From positions 310,001 through 374,000 of the forward strand of contig NZ_FOAN01000001.1 of the NCBI RefSeq assembly GCF_900109525.1: a stretch of DNA of 64,000 bases, given 5' to 3'. Below, in pieces: positions 53,835 through 61,308 of the stretch; position 1 is the stretch's first letter, and each line of letters starts with the position of its first letter. A program made the translations under genes and the position numbers. The notes below the pieces were generated by a model. It did not search any database. It was given only the letters and a program-made list of their open reading frames with translations, and was not told where the DNA came from. Source of the DNA: Allobosea lupini (GTDB lineage: Bacteria > Pseudomonadota > Alphaproteobacteria > Rhizobiales > Beijerinckiaceae).

Positions 53835-56318
53835 ATGGCTCTGGCGGATTGCCTGGCGACGGCGGTGGCCGGCGGCGAGATCAGCGAAGCGGAAAGCCGC
53901 GCCCTGCTGCGCCGCTTCGACCAGCTGCAGCGTGAGCGCGGCCAGGCGCCGGGTGCGGCTGCGGCGGCCAAGGTGGCCCTGGAACAGGAGATGCGGGCCG
54001 AGGCGGTCGAGGCCAGGCGCATCGTCGCCCTGACCGAGGCGGTGCGCGCCCGCGTCGTCGCCGATGTCGTCGCCTATCGCACCGCCAAGGGCGAGGCCGA
54101 CATCATGGAGGGCGTGCTCGGCCTGTTCGAGCATTTCGGCTTCCATGGCTATTCCTCGGTCGAGGGCCGGACCAAGGCTATCGTCGGCGCCGCGCATGCC
54201 CGCATGGAAGAGGCGCTTGCGACCTTCGATCGCTCGGCCGTGCTCGGCCGGCGCCGCAATCAGCCACAACTCGAGCAGGTGGTTCGCGAGCTGTTCGGCG
54301 AGGATACGAAGAACCCGGCGGCAAAGCGCATGGCCGAGGTTTTCGCCGAGGTGGCCGAGGATTTGCGCCAGCGCTTCAATGGCGCGGGCGGCGCGATTGG
54401 CAAGCTCGACGGCTGGGGTTTGCCGCAGTCGCATGATGCGCGGGCGCTGCTCTCGGTCGGCCGCGATGAGTGGAAATCCGCGATCCGGCCGCGTCTCGAT
54501 CTTGACCGGATGCGCGACCCGCTGACCGGCGAACGGCTCGGCGCCGAGCGGCTTGACGAAGCGCTTGACCGGGCTTTCGAGCGGATCGTCACCAATGGCG
54601 AGATCGATATCGAGCCCAAGGGCGTCGCGCTCGGCTCGGCACTGCGCAATCAGCGCAGCGAGCATCGCTTCCTGATCTTCAAGTCGCCGGATGACTGGCT
54701 GGCCTATGCCGCCGATTTCGGCCAAGGCGATCCGTTCGCGGCGATGATGAGCCATGTACGCGGCATGGCGCGCGACATCGCCGCCATGGAAATCCTCGGC
54801 CCGAACCCCGGCGCGACGGTCGAATGGCTGAAGCAATGGGCCAAGGTCGAGCGCGCCAAGCTCACGACCGGCGAGGCCTCGCTCTGGCGCGGGGGGCCGA
54901 AGGACGTCGAGACCAAGGCCGGGCTGATCGACTACCGGGTCGATGCGCTCTGGCAGGAAATTCGCGGCAATGAGCCGGTCTCGGGCCGGCTCGCCATGGG
55001 TTTCGCGGCGGTGCGCTCGGCGCTGACCAGCGCCCTGCTCGGCTCGGCCTCGGTGACGGCGGTCGCGACCGATCCGTTCGTCGCCAACGCCGCCAAGCGC
55101 CTGTCGGGCCTGCCGACGACGAATTACCTCGCCAGCGTGGTCAAGACCTTCACCGGCGCGTCGCGGGCCGAGGCGATCCGTTCCGGGCTGATGCTGGAAG
55201 ACGCCATGCACGTCATGGGCAAGGAAGCGCGCTATGCCGGCTCGCTCGGCGGCCCGGTCTGGACGAACTGGCTGGCAGACCGGACCTTGACCCTGTCGGG
55301 CCTCTCGCCCTGGACGCAGGCGCGCAAGCATCTTTTCGGCATGGAAATGCAGGCCTTCGCCGCCGATGAGGCCGGCAAGGCCTTCGACGCGATCGACCCG
55401 CGCTTCCGCCGCATGCTGGAAGGCTACGGCATCGACAGCGCCGGCTGGGATGTGATCCGCGCGGCCGAGCCGCACAAGCCGCCGCGCTCGGCCGGCGTAC
55501 TGCGCCCGGTCGACGTGATGGCGGCCGATCGTGCTGTCGGCGAGCGCTGGCTTGAGGCGATCATGGGCGAGACCGAACGCGCCGTTCCGTCCGGCACGAA
55601 ACGGATGCGCGCCTATGCCCGCGCCGGCACGGCCAAGGGCACGGTGACCGGCGAGTTCGTCGACAGCTTCATGCAGTTCAAGGCTTTTGGCCTCTCGCTC
55701 ACCATGCTGCAGCTTGAGGCGGTCGGCCGCGAGATGGGCGGCTTCGGCCGCGCCGCTGGCGCCCGCTATGCCGGCAGCCTGCTCTTCGGTCTGACCATGG
55801 GCGGGGCGCTCGCCTCGCAATTGCGCCAGATCGCCAACGGCAAGGACCCGCAGCCGATGGATGATGCCCGCTTCTGGATGGGCGCGATCAAGACCGGCGG
55901 CGGCTTCGGCCTCTATGGCGATTTCCTCTTCGCCGACCAGAACCGGTTCGGCCAGGACGTGTTGACGGCGATGGCCGGGCCGACCTTCGGCCTGGTCACC
56001 GACGTGACCAAGGCGACGCTCGGCAATGTCCAGAAGGTCGCGAAGGGCGACGACACCGAGACCGGCAAGGATGTCGTCGGGCTTGCCCGGCGCTATACGC
56101 CGGTCGCCTCCTCGCTGTTCTATGCGCGCGCCGGCTGGAACCGCGTCTTCATGGACCAGCTGCAGTTCATTGCCGATCCCGACGCGCACCGGCGCTTCCG
56201 CGACATGGAGCGGCGCACCCGGCGGGAATACGATCAGGGCTATTGGTGGCGGCCGGGCGATCTCGGCCCGGCCCGCGCGCCCGAGCTGGGCAACGTCGCA
56301 GGCGATCTCGCGCCCTGA
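53835..56318 (+). CDS. Internal virion protein, large (third, T7 gp16-like position)
   Basis: 827 residues. A coiled-coil N-terminus (ALLRRFDQLQRERGQAPGAAAAAKVALEQEMRAEAVEA) is followed by a globular part with LFEHFGFHGYSSVEGRTKAIVGAAHARMEEAL and a C-terminal hydrophobic segment (GARYAGSLLFGLTMGGALASQL). Last and largest of the internal-protein series, matching the place of T7 gp16. AGGAGAGCGCC precedes the ATG. Its stop codon is part of late motif copy 4. Confidence 0.7.
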   Translation: MALADCLATAVAGGEISEAESRALLRRFDQLQRERGQAPGAAAAAKVALEQEMRAEAVEARRIVALTEAVRARVVADVVAYRTAKGEADIMEGVLGLFEHFGFHGYSSVEGRTKAIVGAAHARMEEALATFDRSAVLGRRRNQPQLEQVVRELFGEDTKNPAAKRMAEVFAEVAEDLRQRFNGAGGAIGKLDGWGLPQSHDARALLSVGRDEWKSAIRPRLDLDRMRDPLTGERLGAERLDEALDRAFERIVTNGEIDIEPKGVALGSALRNQRSEHRFLIFKSPDDWLAYAADFGQGDPFAAMMSHVRGMARDIAAMEILGPNPGATVEWLKQWAKVERAKLTTGEASLWRGGPKDVETKAGLIDYRVDALWQEIRGNEPVSGRLAMGFAAVRSALTSALLGSASVTAVATDPFVANAAKRLSGLPTTNYLASVVKTFTGASRAEAIRSGLMLEDAMHVMGKEARYAGSLGGPVWTNWLADRTLTLSGLSPWTQARKHLFGMEMQAFAADEAGKAFDAIDPRFRRMLEGYGIDSAGWDVIRAAEPHKPPRSAGVLRPVDVMAADRAVGERWLEAIMGETERAVPSGTKRMRAYARAGTAKGTVTGEFVDSFMQFKAFGLSLTMLQLEAVGREMGGFGRAAGARYAGSLLFGLTMGGALASQLRQIANGKDPQPMDDARFWMGAIKTGGGFGLYGDFLFADQNRFGQDVLTAMAGPTFGLVTDVTKATLGNVQKVAKGDDTETGKDVVGLARRYTPVASSLFYARAGWNRVFMDQLQFIADPDAHRRFRDMERRTRREYDQGYWWRPGDLGPARAPELGNVAGDLAP

Positions 56319-56329
56319 CACATTTGACC
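56316..56329 (+). promoter_or_regulatory. Late motif copy 4 (TGACACATTTGACC)
   Basis: Exact match; its TGA is the stop of the 827-residue virion gene. It lies 45 bp before the fibre adaptor gene. The downstream block GCATTCTGCGCCCGTTCG is echoed after copy 3 (GCATCCTGCCCCCGTCCG). Confidence 0.7.
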
Positions 56330-56374
56330 TGCTGAAGGCGGCTGCATTCTGCGCCCGTTCGACAGGGCGAGGCG

Positions 56375-57022
56375 ATGTCGCAGCAGTTTCCAATCCCGCA
56401 GACGACCCGTGGTCCATACGATGCCACCGCGACCGAGGGGCAGGTCAATTTCGACGTTCCCTTCATCGTCTTCGACGGGGCCGACCTGCAGGTTCGTATC
56501 AAGCCGGTTGGCGAGACGGTCTTCGGCCCGCTGCTCCTGTTCGGCGTCGATTTCACGGTCAGCCAACTGGCAATACCTGGCGGGGCGCGGCTCTCCCTGA
56601 GCGTCGGCCGCTCGGCCGGCGACGTGGTGCGCTACAAGGGCGCGCGGCTGGCGAAGCGCGAAACCTCGGTGACGCTCGGCGGCAGCGTTCGGTCTTCCCC
56701 ACTTGAGCTTGAGCTCGACAAGGTCACGGTGACTTTGCAGGAGCTGCGCCGCGATGTCGGTGCGGTCGAGGTCATCGGCGACGAGCTGGTGGTTGTGCAG
56801 GCCACCCTCGCCGACCACGAGGCGCGCCTGCTTAGCGCCGATGAAGCCGCCGATCTGGTCGAGCAGGCGCAGGGCGCCGTCGAGGCGGCTTCGGGCTTCA
56901 GTAGCACGGCGCAAGGCTATGCCGCTGATGCGGCGACCTATGCCGCGATGCTTGGCGCCAACCTGTTCGATTTCGCCCTTGAGAGCGACCCCGCCACCCC
57001 TGGCTATGACTGGAGCGAATGA
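56375..57022 (+). CDS. Tail fibre N-terminal adaptor (T7 gp17 N-domain-like)
   Basis: 215 residues. Begins MSQQFPIPQTTRGPYDATATEGQVNFDVPFIVFDGADLQVRIKPVGETVFGPLLLFGVDFTVSQL and continues LELELDKVTVTLQELRRDVGAVEVIG, the sequence pattern of the T7 fibre domain that attaches to the tail. After a helical stalk it ends ESDPATPGYDWSE with no receptor-binding part, which is apparently supplied by the next gene (ATGA overlap). Confidence 0.83.
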   Translation: MSQQFPIPQTTRGPYDATATEGQVNFDVPFIVFDGADLQVRIKPVGETVFGPLLLFGVDFTVSQLAIPGGARLSLSVGRSAGDVVRYKGARLAKRETSVTLGGSVRSSPLELELDKVTVTLQELRRDVGAVEVIGDELVVVQATLADHEARLLSADEAADLVEQAQGAVEAASGFSSTAQGYAADAATYAAMLGANLFDFALESDPATPGYDWSE

Positions 57023-58716
57023 TCATGCGGGTACCACGTCGGTTCATGCGCGGTAACAATGCGTTCGCGACGAGCTATGCCGGGCCGGACGGCGAGCCGA
57101 TCCACAACCTGGACACCGGCCGGCTCCACATGCAGCGGGGCGGCGTGCCCGGCGGCGACGTGATGGCCCGCTTGTCAGACGTGCAGGCTCTGGAAGCTCT
57201 GATCGTGCCGGCGACGTTCGGGTCGCGCGTGCTTGCGGCGGCGGCGGCCGTTCCCGTGGTCGTCGCCTGGTTGTCGATCGGCGGCTTCGGCGCGATTGGC
57301 GACGGCGGGCACGGCATCTACAAGCGGGTCGCCGACACCGGCACCCTAGAGGCCTGGCAGTTCCGCTCCAACGCCAACACGGTGCGTTGGGAGCTGGTCG
57401 ACGAGCGCGCGAACCTGCTGCAGTTCGGCTGCAAGCGGGATGCGTCGGCCGACGCCTCGCCCGGCATCCGCGCAGGGGTGAAATATTCCGCCGGCCGCCC
57501 GCTCTTAGGCCCGATGGGCCAGTTCCTGATGGGATCGGCGATCGACGAGACCGTGCCGATGCACGTCTACGGGATCGGGACCGGCGCCGGCCCTGGCGAA
57601 GCATCGCAGTCGAACAGCAATTGCACGCAATTCTTGTGCAATTTCGCCAATCCGTCCGCGTTCATCGCCCGGTCGATCTATCCGTCAATCTTCCGCGACT
57701 TTCAGGTCAACGTAATGCCGGCGTTCCGCTCGCCGACGGGCGGAGCGGCGATCCAGCTGATTGGCACTGGCGCCAACATGGCCAATGCCCGTGTCGAGAA
57801 TGTCGCGTTCAATGAGTTCCATCGCGGCATCTATATGCTCGACGCTAGCTGGCACATCGTGCGCGGCTGCTATTTCGGCAACTGGGTCGCTGACGCGATC
57901 TACAGCGCCTCGACAGGGATCGAATCAGGCGCCGGCCATATCACGAACAACTATTTCTTCGGCAAGGCGACGGCGGCGCAGACCTCCTGCATCAACCTGC
58001 GCCACGGTTACACGATCGTCGCGCAGAACGAGATCGTCGGGGCGCAGTATGGCGTCAAGGTCGAGATCGCCAACCATGCGGCCGGCTTCCTCAAGATCGT
58101 CGATAACACGATTGAGGAGAGTTTCTACAACGGCGTCTACGTCGCCTCGGTCGATCCGGACCCTGGGCTCGGCGCTGGCGCCATGTTCGACATTTCGGGG
58201 AACGAGTTCTCGAACCTCTATACCGGCGCGAGCTATCTCGGCGCGATCAACATTCTGGAACGGCCCGGCGGCGGGGTCTGGCTGACCGATTTCAGCATCT
58301 GCCGCAACACGACGCGCTCGCTCTGCGCGGCGGGCGCGTCGCATATACGTGTCTCGGCGGGGCAGAACGGCATCATCTCCGAAAACGTGCTGCAGGAGAT
58401 GGGGGGCAACAATCCGAACGGGATCGTCGTCAATGGCGTCGGCACCAACGCCTCGCTCGGCGCCAATATTCAGGTGCTCGACACAACGTTCCTCGGCAGC
58501 TTCGGCACGAAATTTATCTTCAAGGCCGCCACGGTGACCTGGCGACAGCTGATGCCGATGACGACGGCCGAGATCAACGCCATCGCGGCTCGCGACGGCT
58601 CGATCGCCTATGCCGGCGACGGCCAGTCGGACGGGTCCGGCAATCGCGTTCTCACCGCTGGCGGTGTCGGGACACTGGCGCTGCGGCGCGCCTCAATCTG
58701 GAGCGTGATGATCTGA
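57019..58716 (+). CDS. Tailspike with right-handed beta-helix
   Basis: 565 residues. The N-terminus (MIMRVPRRFMRGNNAFATSYAGPDGEPIHNLDTGRLHMQRGG) is a probable attachment segment. The centre has repeated beta-helix rungs (ARVENVAFNEFHRGIYMLDASWHIVRGCYFGNWVADAIYSA; GHITNNYFFGKA; YTIVAQNEIVGAQYGVKVEIANHAAGFLKIVDNTIEESFYNGVYV; NGIISENVLQEMGGNNPNGIVVNGV). Such spikes bind and often degrade surface polysaccharide. Catalytic residues cannot be picked from sequence alone. It determines host range. Confidence 0.82.
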   Translation: MIMRVPRRFMRGNNAFATSYAGPDGEPIHNLDTGRLHMQRGGVPGGDVMARLSDVQALEALIVPATFGSRVLAAAAAVPVVVAWLSIGGFGAIGDGGHGIYKRVADTGTLEAWQFRSNANTVRWELVDERANLLQFGCKRDASADASPGIRAGVKYSAGRPLLGPMGQFLMGSAIDETVPMHVYGIGTGAGPGEASQSNSNCTQFLCNFANPSAFIARSIYPSIFRDFQVNVMPAFRSPTGGAAIQLIGTGANMANARVENVAFNEFHRGIYMLDASWHIVRGCYFGNWVADAIYSASTGIESGAGHITNNYFFGKATAAQTSCINLRHGYTIVAQNEIVGAQYGVKVEIANHAAGFLKIVDNTIEESFYNGVYVASVDPDPGLGAGAMFDISGNEFSNLYTGASYLGAINILERPGGGVWLTDFSICRNTTRSLCAAGASHIRVSAGQNGIISENVLQEMGGNNPNGIVVNGVGTNASLGANIQVLDTTFLGSFGTKFIFKAATVTWRQLMPMTTAEINAIAARDGSIAYAGDGQSDGSGNRVLTAGGVGTLALRRASIWSVMI

Positions 58717-58883
58717 TGGAAAAATACGTCAAGCGGTTCGACCCGGTGGCCTTTGCGAAGAGCGAGGCCGAGCGGTTCTCGCGCGAGCGGCGGCGCTGGC
58801 GCCTCGGCCTCCTGTCCAGTGTCGCCAAGCGGAGCCTGCTCGCGGCGCAGGGCGTCATTCGCCCCCTTCCCAAAGAGGCTTGA
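58716..58883 (+). CDS. Small basic phage protein
   Basis: 55 residues (MEKYVKRFDPVAFAKSEAERFSRERRRWRLGLLSSVAKRSLLAAQGVIRPLPKEA). The ATG shares one base with the spike stop (TGATG). Basic amphipathic helix; function unknown. Lies between spike and endolysin, so a lysis or assembly accessory is possible. Confidence 0.6.
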   Translation: MEKYVKRFDPVAFAKSEAERFSRERRRWRLGLLSSVAKRSLLAAQGVIRPLPKEA

Positions 58884-58886
58884 GCG

Positions 58887-59759
58887 ATGACGCGGCAACT
58901 CAACCGCACAACCCTGTTCGCCTATCTCCGGCGTGCTCCGTTCGGCGGCAGGTTGTCGACGGCACAGGTCTCCGGCTGCGAGCGCCTGCTCGCGGCCTGC
59001 CTTGCTGAGGGCGTCACCGATCGCCGCCAGGTCGCCTATGTGCTCGCCAGCGTTTTCCACGAGACCGGCGGGCGCATGCAGCCGGTGCGCGAAGGCTTCG
59101 CCGAGAGCGATGCGCAGGCCGTTGCCCGGCTCGACAAGGCCTGGGCGGCCGGCCAGCTCGGCAAGGTCAAGGCGCCCTACTGGCGCGATGGCTGGTTCGG
59201 GCGTGGCGATATCCAGCTTTCGCATGAAGAGAACTACCGCAAGCTCGGGCGCGCGATCGGTGTCGATCTCGTCAAGAACCGTGACCGGGCGCTCGATCCG
59301 AAAGTGAGCGCGCGCGTCGCCGTGGTCGGCATGCGCGACGGGCTGTTCCGCTACAGCAAGGAACTGTCGCGGCCTGAGCGGTTGAGTGACTATTTCAGGC
59401 CGAGCGGAACGAACGTCGTCGGCGCCCGCGCGATCGTCAACGGCGGCGGCGACAAGGCGAAGCTGATCGCGGGCTACTGGAAGAGCTTCCTCGACGCGAT
59501 CGAGGCGGCCGAGGCGGCCGAGGTGCCGGCCGATGTCGCGCCGGCCGCTGCCGAGCCCGATGACGTGCCGCCGTCGCGCTCCGGCAGCATCGGCACCGTC
59601 GCGGTCGCGACCGGAGCCGGGGCCTGCTCGACGCTGGTTGCCGGCATCAGCAACCCGTGGGCGCTCGCCGCCCTGGCGCTGATCCTAATCGCGGGTGGCG
59701 TCGGCGCCTGGCTGCTGCTCACCGGCCGCGTCACCATCAACCGGAAGGTCGCGGCGTGA
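58887..59759 (+). CDS. Endolysin (GH19-like) with C-terminal membrane segments
   Basis: 290 residues. The N-terminal 190 form a GH19/chitinase-like lysozyme: LAYVLASVFHETGGRMQPVREGF with the catalytic Glu of HETGG, WFGRGDIQLSHEENYRKLG, and FRPSGTNVVGARAIVNGG. After an Ala/Pro/Glu linker come two hydrophobic helices (TVAVATGAGACSTLVAGI; PWALAALALILIAGGVGAWLLL) and a short basic tail. No signal peptide. The membrane part may serve holin or tethering functions. GTGA overlap to Rz. Confidence 0.85.
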   Translation: MTRQLNRTTLFAYLRRAPFGGRLSTAQVSGCERLLAACLAEGVTDRRQVAYVLASVFHETGGRMQPVREGFAESDAQAVARLDKAWAAGQLGKVKAPYWRDGWFGRGDIQLSHEENYRKLGRAIGVDLVKNRDRALDPKVSARVAVVGMRDGLFRYSKELSRPERLSDYFRPSGTNVVGARAIVNGGGDKAKLIAGYWKSFLDAIEAAEAAEVPADVAPAAAEPDDVPPSRSGSIGTVAVATGAGACSTLVAGISNPWALAALALILIAGGVGAWLLLTGRVTINRKVAA

Positions 59760-60004
59760 GCCTGCGCGCTGGGATCTATCTCGCCGGGCTCGGCGTCATT
59801 TTTCTAGCGCTCTGGTGGCTCGTCGACGTGGCGTCGCAGAACAAGGTCTCGCAAGCGACTGAGACCTACAATCAGGAGAACCGCGATGTTGCGGACGCTG
59901 CCTCGGCTGCTCGCGCTCGCGTGCGCGACTGCTATGCTCGCGGGATGCTCTGGGACCGTACGGCCGGCCAATGTGTCAGGGCAGTGCCGAGCGCTAGGGA
60001 ATGA
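59756..60004 (+). CDS. Rz-like inner-membrane spanin
   Basis: 82 residues from a GTG overlapping the endolysin stop by 4 nt. One N-terminal transmembrane helix (AGIYLAGLGVIFLALWWLVDVA) then a helical periplasmic domain (QATETYNQENRDVADAASAARARVRDCYARG). With the nested Rz1 (59886) this forms the spanin pair that fuses the inner and outer membranes in the last lysis step. Confidence 0.82.
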   Translation: MSLRAGIYLAGLGVIFLALWWLVDVASQNKVSQATETYNQENRDVADAASAARARVRDCYARGMLWDRTAGQCVRAVPSARE

Positions 60005-60092
60005 ACTGGCGCGGGCCGTCGAGCGTTCCCATGTCGACGAAATCTTTGAAGGCGGCGTCGCGGCGGGCTGCTGGACGCGACCGAGGCGGTGA
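59886..60092 (+). CDS. Rz1-like outer-membrane spanin lipoprotein (nested)
   Basis: 68 residues, encoded in another frame within and beyond Rz. Signal MLRTLPRLLALACATAMLAGC has a lipobox (LAGC), lipidated Cys21; the mature part is short. Embedded Rz1 within Rz is a classic phage arrangement. The mature chain lacks the strong proline content of lambda Rz1. Confidence 0.82.
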   Translation: MLRTLPRLLALACATAMLAGCSGTVRPANVSGQCRALGNELARAVERSHVDEIFEGGVAAGCWTRPRR

Positions 60093-60093
60093 G

Positions 60094-60429
60094 ATGCGGG
60101 TGGCATCGGACGGCAAATTTCTCGATCGACTGGTGCCATCGCTGATCTCGGTCCTGCTCGGGATCGGCGTCGCCTTGGGCGGCCAAGCGCTAGGCTTCTG
60201 GGCAGATACGCGGGCTGCGGACGAGCGCACGGCGCAGGCTATCACGCGGCTGGAGCGGCGCCTCGATGCGGTCGAGGTCGAGGCCAAGGATGCTCGCAAG
60301 GCTGCGGCAGATGATCGTGCCAAAACAGTCGAGATCGCGGGCGACGTGCGCAATCTGGTACGATCGAACGCGCGGATCGAAACGCTTCTAGACCGGGTCT
60401 TGATCCAGCCGCTGCCCCGTGCTCCATAG
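60094..60429 (+). CDS. Membrane protein with one helix and a coiled coil (possible holin)
   Basis: 111 residues from MRVASDGKFLDRLVPSLISVLLGIGVALGGQALGFWADTRAADERTAQAITRLERRLDAVEVEAKDARKAAADD. One transmembrane helix at residues 10-34 followed by a long heptad coil. Start chosen just after the Rz1 stop; an ATG at 60001 overlapping Rz (ATGA) would add 31 residues. As the last prophage gene in the lysis cassette it may be a holin or anti-holin, unproven. Confidence 0.6.
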   Translation: MRVASDGKFLDRLVPSLISVLLGIGVALGGQALGFWADTRAADERTAQAITRLERRLDAVEVEAKDARKAAADDRAKTVEIAGDVRNLVRSNARIETLLDRVLIQPLPRAP

Positions 60430-60519
60430 TGTCGAAAGTCATACGACAGACACATGAATAGAGCAGGAAGTCGCACGGCAGCCGTTCCTAAGTCATTGAA
60501 AGTATTGACCGAAAACCAC

Positions 60520-60565
60520 ACTTTTAATCATGTGGTCGAGGGTTCGATCCCCTCCCCGCTCACCA
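60520..60565. repeat. attR core, 46-bp direct repeat of the tRNA-Lys 3' end
   Basis: Identical to 21835-21880. This is the host's original 3' half of tRNA-Lys, left behind by integration; without the 5' half it cannot make tRNA. The base before it (C against G at attL) and after it (A against T) differ, fixing the repeat at 46 bp. Confidence 0.96.
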
Positions 60566-60567
60566 AC

Positions 60568-60594
60568 AAAATCAATAGTTTGGCTTGATTTTTT
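60568..60594 (+). terminator. Displaced tRNA-Lys terminator
   Basis: AAAATCAA - 9-nt loop - TTGATTTTTT, an intrinsic terminator just after attR. It would normally end the tRNA-Lys transcript but integration has moved it 38.7 kb away from the functional tRNA at 21806. Confidence 0.75.
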
Positions 60595-60615
60595 ATAAGT
60601 AGCGTTTTCCAGATT

Positions 60616-60646
60616 GCTTCCCAATCTGTGTTTTGGGAAGCATTTT
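60616..60646 (+). terminator. Second hairpin terminator right of the prophage
   Basis: GCTTCCCAA - 8-nt loop - TTGGGAAGC, 9-bp perfect stem followed by ATTTTGC. Possibly a back-up terminator for the tRNA or for the phage late operon. The remainder of 60647-60852 shows no gene. Confidence 0.6.
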
Positions 60647-60852
60647 GCTGGTCGGGAAGCGCGATTCCCCGGCATCGGTCGCGACTGAACCGCTGCTTCA
60701 CGCGGCCTACTCCAGCATTTCAGAAAGCCAGTCCAGGTGATGCTTGATGTGGAGTCCCCAGTGGAATCCTCCGGAGCATGCCGCCAGCATGAGGCCAGGT
60801 TAAGCGCCCGACGTCGTTATTTGGATCGGCAAAGCCGCCGGCCCTGCCGTCT

Positions 60853-61116
60853 TTAGCCCAGAAGTTCGACGATGCCGCCCGGCAGCTTCCCCCGCGGTTG
60901 CCGCAGCGCCCTTCCACCGAAGGACTGGCCTCCCGACGGCGCGATCGCTCCGCCATAGGCGTCGAGTTCCCAACAGCGCCAGCGCTGGTAGTCGGCTGCC
61001 GTCGTCCCCTCGGAGCAGACGCGCCATTGCGAGCGCTCCCAGAAGGCCGCGGCGGGCAGTGTCGTCGCGATCATACCGAGGGCAGCGAGGCTCAGAAGCG
61101 TGAAATTCCTGCGCAT
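60853..61116 (-). CDS. Small secreted hypothetical protein
   Basis: 87 residues from MRRNFTLLSLAALGMIATTLPAAAFWERSQ, a clear signal peptide ending AAA. The mature part (WRVCSEGTTAADYQRWRCWELDAYGGAIAPSGGQSFGGRALRQPRG) has two cysteines and aromatic residues; its family is not recognised. Chromosomal gene just beyond the prophage, reading toward it. Confidence 0.7.
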   Translation of the reverse strand: MRRNFTLLSLAALGMIATTLPAAAFWERSQWRVCSEGTTAADYQRWRCWELDAYGGAIAPSGGQSFGGRALRQPRGKLPGGIVELLG

Positions 61117-61308
61117 CCTGTCAGGCTCCGAGCCACGTGGCGGGCCGTCAGCAAAGCGCACAGGCCTTACCGAAGCGCTAAGCCGACAGGCGTCGCGGGG
61201 TTCCGCCTCCGTCAAACGAAAGGCGCATGCTCCCCATACGCGAACCAAAACGCCTTTTCCGCGTTGTTCGATCATTCCGCACATGCGGACATGATAGGAG
61301 GAAATACG

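Larger units (their letters stand above)
21835..60565. mobile_element. Prophage, temperate T7-like podovirus, about 38.7 kb
   Basis: Bounded by perfect 46-bp direct repeats of the tRNA-Lys 3' end. It contains, from left: tyrosine integrase operon, repressor with operators, replication genes, accessory minus-strand block, terminases, head, short-tail and internal virion genes, fibre, spike and lysis genes. Every expected module is present with no obvious frameshift, so it is plausibly inducible. The tail tubular A/B pair, large internal proteins and gp17-like fibre domain point to a podovirus; no tape measure or sheath gene is present, and no RNA polymerase gene was found. Confidence 0.95.

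Noticed and set aside
53766..56417. 883-codon frame antisense to the 827-residue virion gene
   Set aside because: Mirror frame of a coherent late gene; composition is His/Arg/Asp-rich without domains. The same applies to long antisense frames at 42961-45537, 46854-48536 and 29709-31961.
60493..60675. Minus-strand frame containing GERGGDRTLDHMIK
   Set aside because: This peptide is the antisense translation of the tRNA-Lys 3' end, a well-known false gene at integration sites.
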